Origin: AP-15 sp963747735
GTDB taxonomy: Bacteria > Pseudomonadota > Alphaproteobacteria > ATCC43930 > CGMCC-115725
Reading direction: 5' to 3'
NCBI GenBank assembly: GCA_963747735.1
Contig: CAVVGE010000005.1
Coordinates: 186,001-250,000, forward strand
DNA length: 64,000 bases
How positions within the stretch are numbered: position 1 is the first letter of the stretch; every line of letters begins with the position of its first letter. The notes beneath the pieces are model-generated. The model searched no databases, was not told the origin of the DNA, and saw only the letters and a list, made by a program, of their open reading frames with translations. A program made the translations under genes and the position numbers. This document shows positions 62,572 through 64,000 of the stretch, one piece after another.

Positions 62572-62892
62572 ATGCCCAGCTTTGCCGACCGCGAAAAAGA
62601 ATTCGAAGCCCGCTTCAAGCACGACGAGGAGCTGCGCTTCAAGATGACGGCGCGCCGCAATCGCCTGGTCGGGTTGTGGGCGGCGCAGCGGCTCGGGCTC
62701 ACCGGTGAAGCCGCCGAAACCTATGCCAAGGACATCGTCGCGGCACAGCTCGGGCCGGGCGGCGACCGCCGGGTGGCGGACAAGCTGACCGCCGACCTCG
62801 CAACCGCCGATCCAAGCCTGACCCAGGCCCGCATCCAGTTCGAGCTCGAGCATTTCGCCAACCTGGCCAAGCAGCAGTTGATGACCGGGTAG
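62572..62892 (+). CDS. ATP synthase inhibitor subunit zeta (DUF1476)
   Basis: 106 residues. FADREKEFEARFKHDEELRFKMTARRNRLVGLWAA, ETYAKDIV and a helical C-terminal half with FELEHFANLAKQQL. In Paracoccus and relatives the zeta subunit blocks reverse rotation of F1-ATPase by inserting its N-terminal helix. The family is confined to alphaproteobacteria, so it is good evidence for taxonomy. It is divergent from the NRDE gene with 95 bases between them. The 97-bp gap after it (62893-62989) shows nothing. Confidence 0.95.
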   Translation: MPSFADREKEFEARFKHDEELRFKMTARRNRLVGLWAAQRLGLTGEAAETYAKDIVAAQLGPGGDRRVADKLTADLATADPSLTQARIQFELEHFANLAKQQLMTG

Positions 62893-62989
62893 GGTCGTCC
62901 AACACCCTCCCGGACTTGACACCGCGATCGGTCAACCCGACCAGCGAGCCCGTCGTGGTCCTCAGCATCGACCTGATCAAGAAACAGCT

Positions 62990-64000
62990 TCAGGTCTCCG
63001 GCACGCCGGCACGCCGCAGCCCTTCCACGAGGCGGGCGGCGACCGCGGGGGCCAGGCCCTTTGCCATGTCGCGCAGGAGCGCGGCGACCGTCGGGTCGGC
63101 ATGGGCTTCGCGGATCCGAGGCAGGCAATCCTTCGCCTCCTGATACCGGCCGAGATGGCCGCACAGCGAGAGCTTGACCCGCAATGCCGGGAGGCCGGAA
63201 TTCTCGCGCAGCGATTCTTCGGCCCAGCGCAGCCCCTCCTCATGCCGGTCTAGCGTCAGATAGGCTATGGCAAGGGCGTAGCAGAACGCGAACATGACCG
63301 GGTCGCGCGGGCTCAGCCGGATCGCCTGATGCGCGTCCGCGATCGCTTCTTCCGGCCGGTCGAGATAGGCGAGGACCAGCGCACGGTGGCCAAAGGCGAG
63401 CGCAAAGCTGGGATTGAGGGCGATGGCGCGATCGAGCGCGCTGAGCGCCGCGTCGTTGTCGCCGGCGAGCTCTGCAAGCGCCAAACCGGCAAAATCCAGC
63501 ACCCAGGGGTCGTCGCCGCCGGCTGCGATCGCCTGTCGCGCCATGCGCATCCCCTCCTCGACATCGGCCCCCTCGGCCGGAACCCAGTGCCGGTTGCGCC
63601 GCATCATCTGGGACAGCGCCAGCCGCGCCATCGCCGGTGCATAGCCCGGATCGCATTCGAGGGAGCGGCGCGCCAGCTCCACCGATTCTGCCAAGCCCTC
63701 CCGGGTCCGCTTGCTCGCCTGCGCCTGGGCGCGCAGATAAAGCTGGTAGGCGTCGAGGCTCATGGCCGGCCCGCGGCCGGCGCGCTCGATTTCGGCGAGG
63801 CGCAATTTGGGTTCGATCGCGCCGGCAACACCGCTCGCCACCTGGTCCTGCAAGCCAAAGACATCGTCGAGCGCGCCGTCGAAGCGCTCGGCCCAGATGT
63901 GGGCGCCGGTCGCCGTATCGATCAATTGGCCGGCAATGCGCACCCGACTGCCGGATTTGCGGACCGAGCCTTCCAGCACATAGCGCACCCCCAGCTCGCG
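62990..64000 (-). CDS. Tetratricopeptide protein, C-terminal part (5' beyond the window)
   Basis: 337 codons are seen, open to the edge. The first visible stretch, ELGVRYVLEGSVRKSGSRVRIAGQLIDTATGAHIWAERFDG, is the FlgO-like or adenylate-cyclase-associated segment seen in guanylate/adenylate cyclases with TPRs, and from about 120 residues on there are several TPR units (YAPAMARLALSQM, ALSALDRAIALNPSFALAFGHRAL, EAIADAHQAIRLSPRDP, YQEAKDCLPRI). It may be a class III cyclase or a winged-helix TPR regulator; its N-terminal domain lies outside. Confidence 0.8.
   Translation of the reverse strand, partial: RELGVRYVLEGSVRKSGSRVRIAGQLIDTATGAHIWAERFDGALDDVFGLQDQVASGVAGAIEPKLRLAEIERAGRGPAMSLDAYQLYLRAQAQASKRTREGLAESVELARRSLECDPGYAPAMARLALSQMMRRNRHWVPAEGADVEEGMRMARQAIAAGGDDPWVLDFAGLALAELAGDNDAALSALDRAIALNPSFALAFGHRALVLAYLDRPEEAIADAHQAIRLSPRDPVMFAFCYALAIAYLTLDRHEEGLRWAEESLRENSGLPALRVKLSLCGHLGRYQEAKDCLPRIREAHADPTVAALLRDMAKGLAPAVAARLVEGLRRAGVPET

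Overview
The window is a GC-rich (clearly above 60% by eye) stretch of a bacterial chromosome. Gene content points to an alphaproteobacterium, probably Rhodospirillales/Hyphomicrobiales-like. The evidence is the ATP synthase inhibitor zeta (DUF1476) gene beside a purS-purQ-purL-bolA-grxD cluster, a DUF4169 small gene, an mreBCD-mrdA-rodA operon, a five-gene urea importer operon, a LivM-LivG fusion, and many alphaproteobacterial short palindromic repeats. The species cannot be named from the sequence alone.

Layout. 0-5 kb: the 3' end of a PEP-CTERM surface protein gene with a strong terminator, a cytoplasmic-looking subtilase, an LLM flavin oxidoreductase and a CaiB/BaiF CoA-transferase. 5-9.4 kb: a split two-subunit aconitase X, then a decaying, repeat-filled zone with an IS1380-family remnant abutting a glycogen phosphorylase pseudogene (nonsense codon, frameshift and 3' truncation). 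9.4-17.7 kb, all on the minus strand: an EmrB/EmrA-type exporter pair, pirin, a beta-propeller lactonase and a three-gene HcnABC/hydroxyproline-dehydrogenase-like flavoenzyme. 17.9-19.8 kb: a TerB/J-domain protein overlapping an AmpD-like amidase, and an NTF2-like protein. 20-25.6 kb: urtABCDE behind a good sigma-54-type promoter match. 25.7-27.6 kb: an orphan OmpR-type response regulator divergent from an ECF sigma factor, and DUF4169. 27.9-36.7 kb: the cell elongation operon mreBCD-mrdA-rodA, an unknown protein and the YcjX/YcjF pair. 36.8-41.8 kb: a branched-chain amino-acid-type (Liv) importer. 41.8-52.9 kb: M20 peptidase, purB, a DODA-like and CmcJ/NvfI-like pair, an incomplete sugar-type ABC importer with an LLM oxidoreductase, an alpha/beta hydrolase, an amidase, a small membrane protein and a CHAP protein. 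53-57.7 kb: two overlapping MoeA paralogues, one fused to a periplasmic-binding-like domain, a membrane-anchored propeller and a small LNPQPLPP protein. 57.7-62.9 kb: grxD, bolA, purL, purQ, purS, an NRDE protein and zeta. 63-64 kb: the 3' end of a TPR protein.

Together the genes describe core physiology (cell shape, purine synthesis, Fe-S handling, nitrogen uptake) interleaved with catabolic modules for small amides, hydroxyproline-like imino acids and ring compounds. No CRISPR array, tRNA, rRNA, prophage or toxin-antitoxin system was seen. The points most worth follow-up are the MoeA tandem with the MoeA-PBP fusion, the possible hydroxyproline module, the sigma-54 signature at urtA, the unknown gene between rodA and ycjX, and the recent decay of glycogen phosphorylase.
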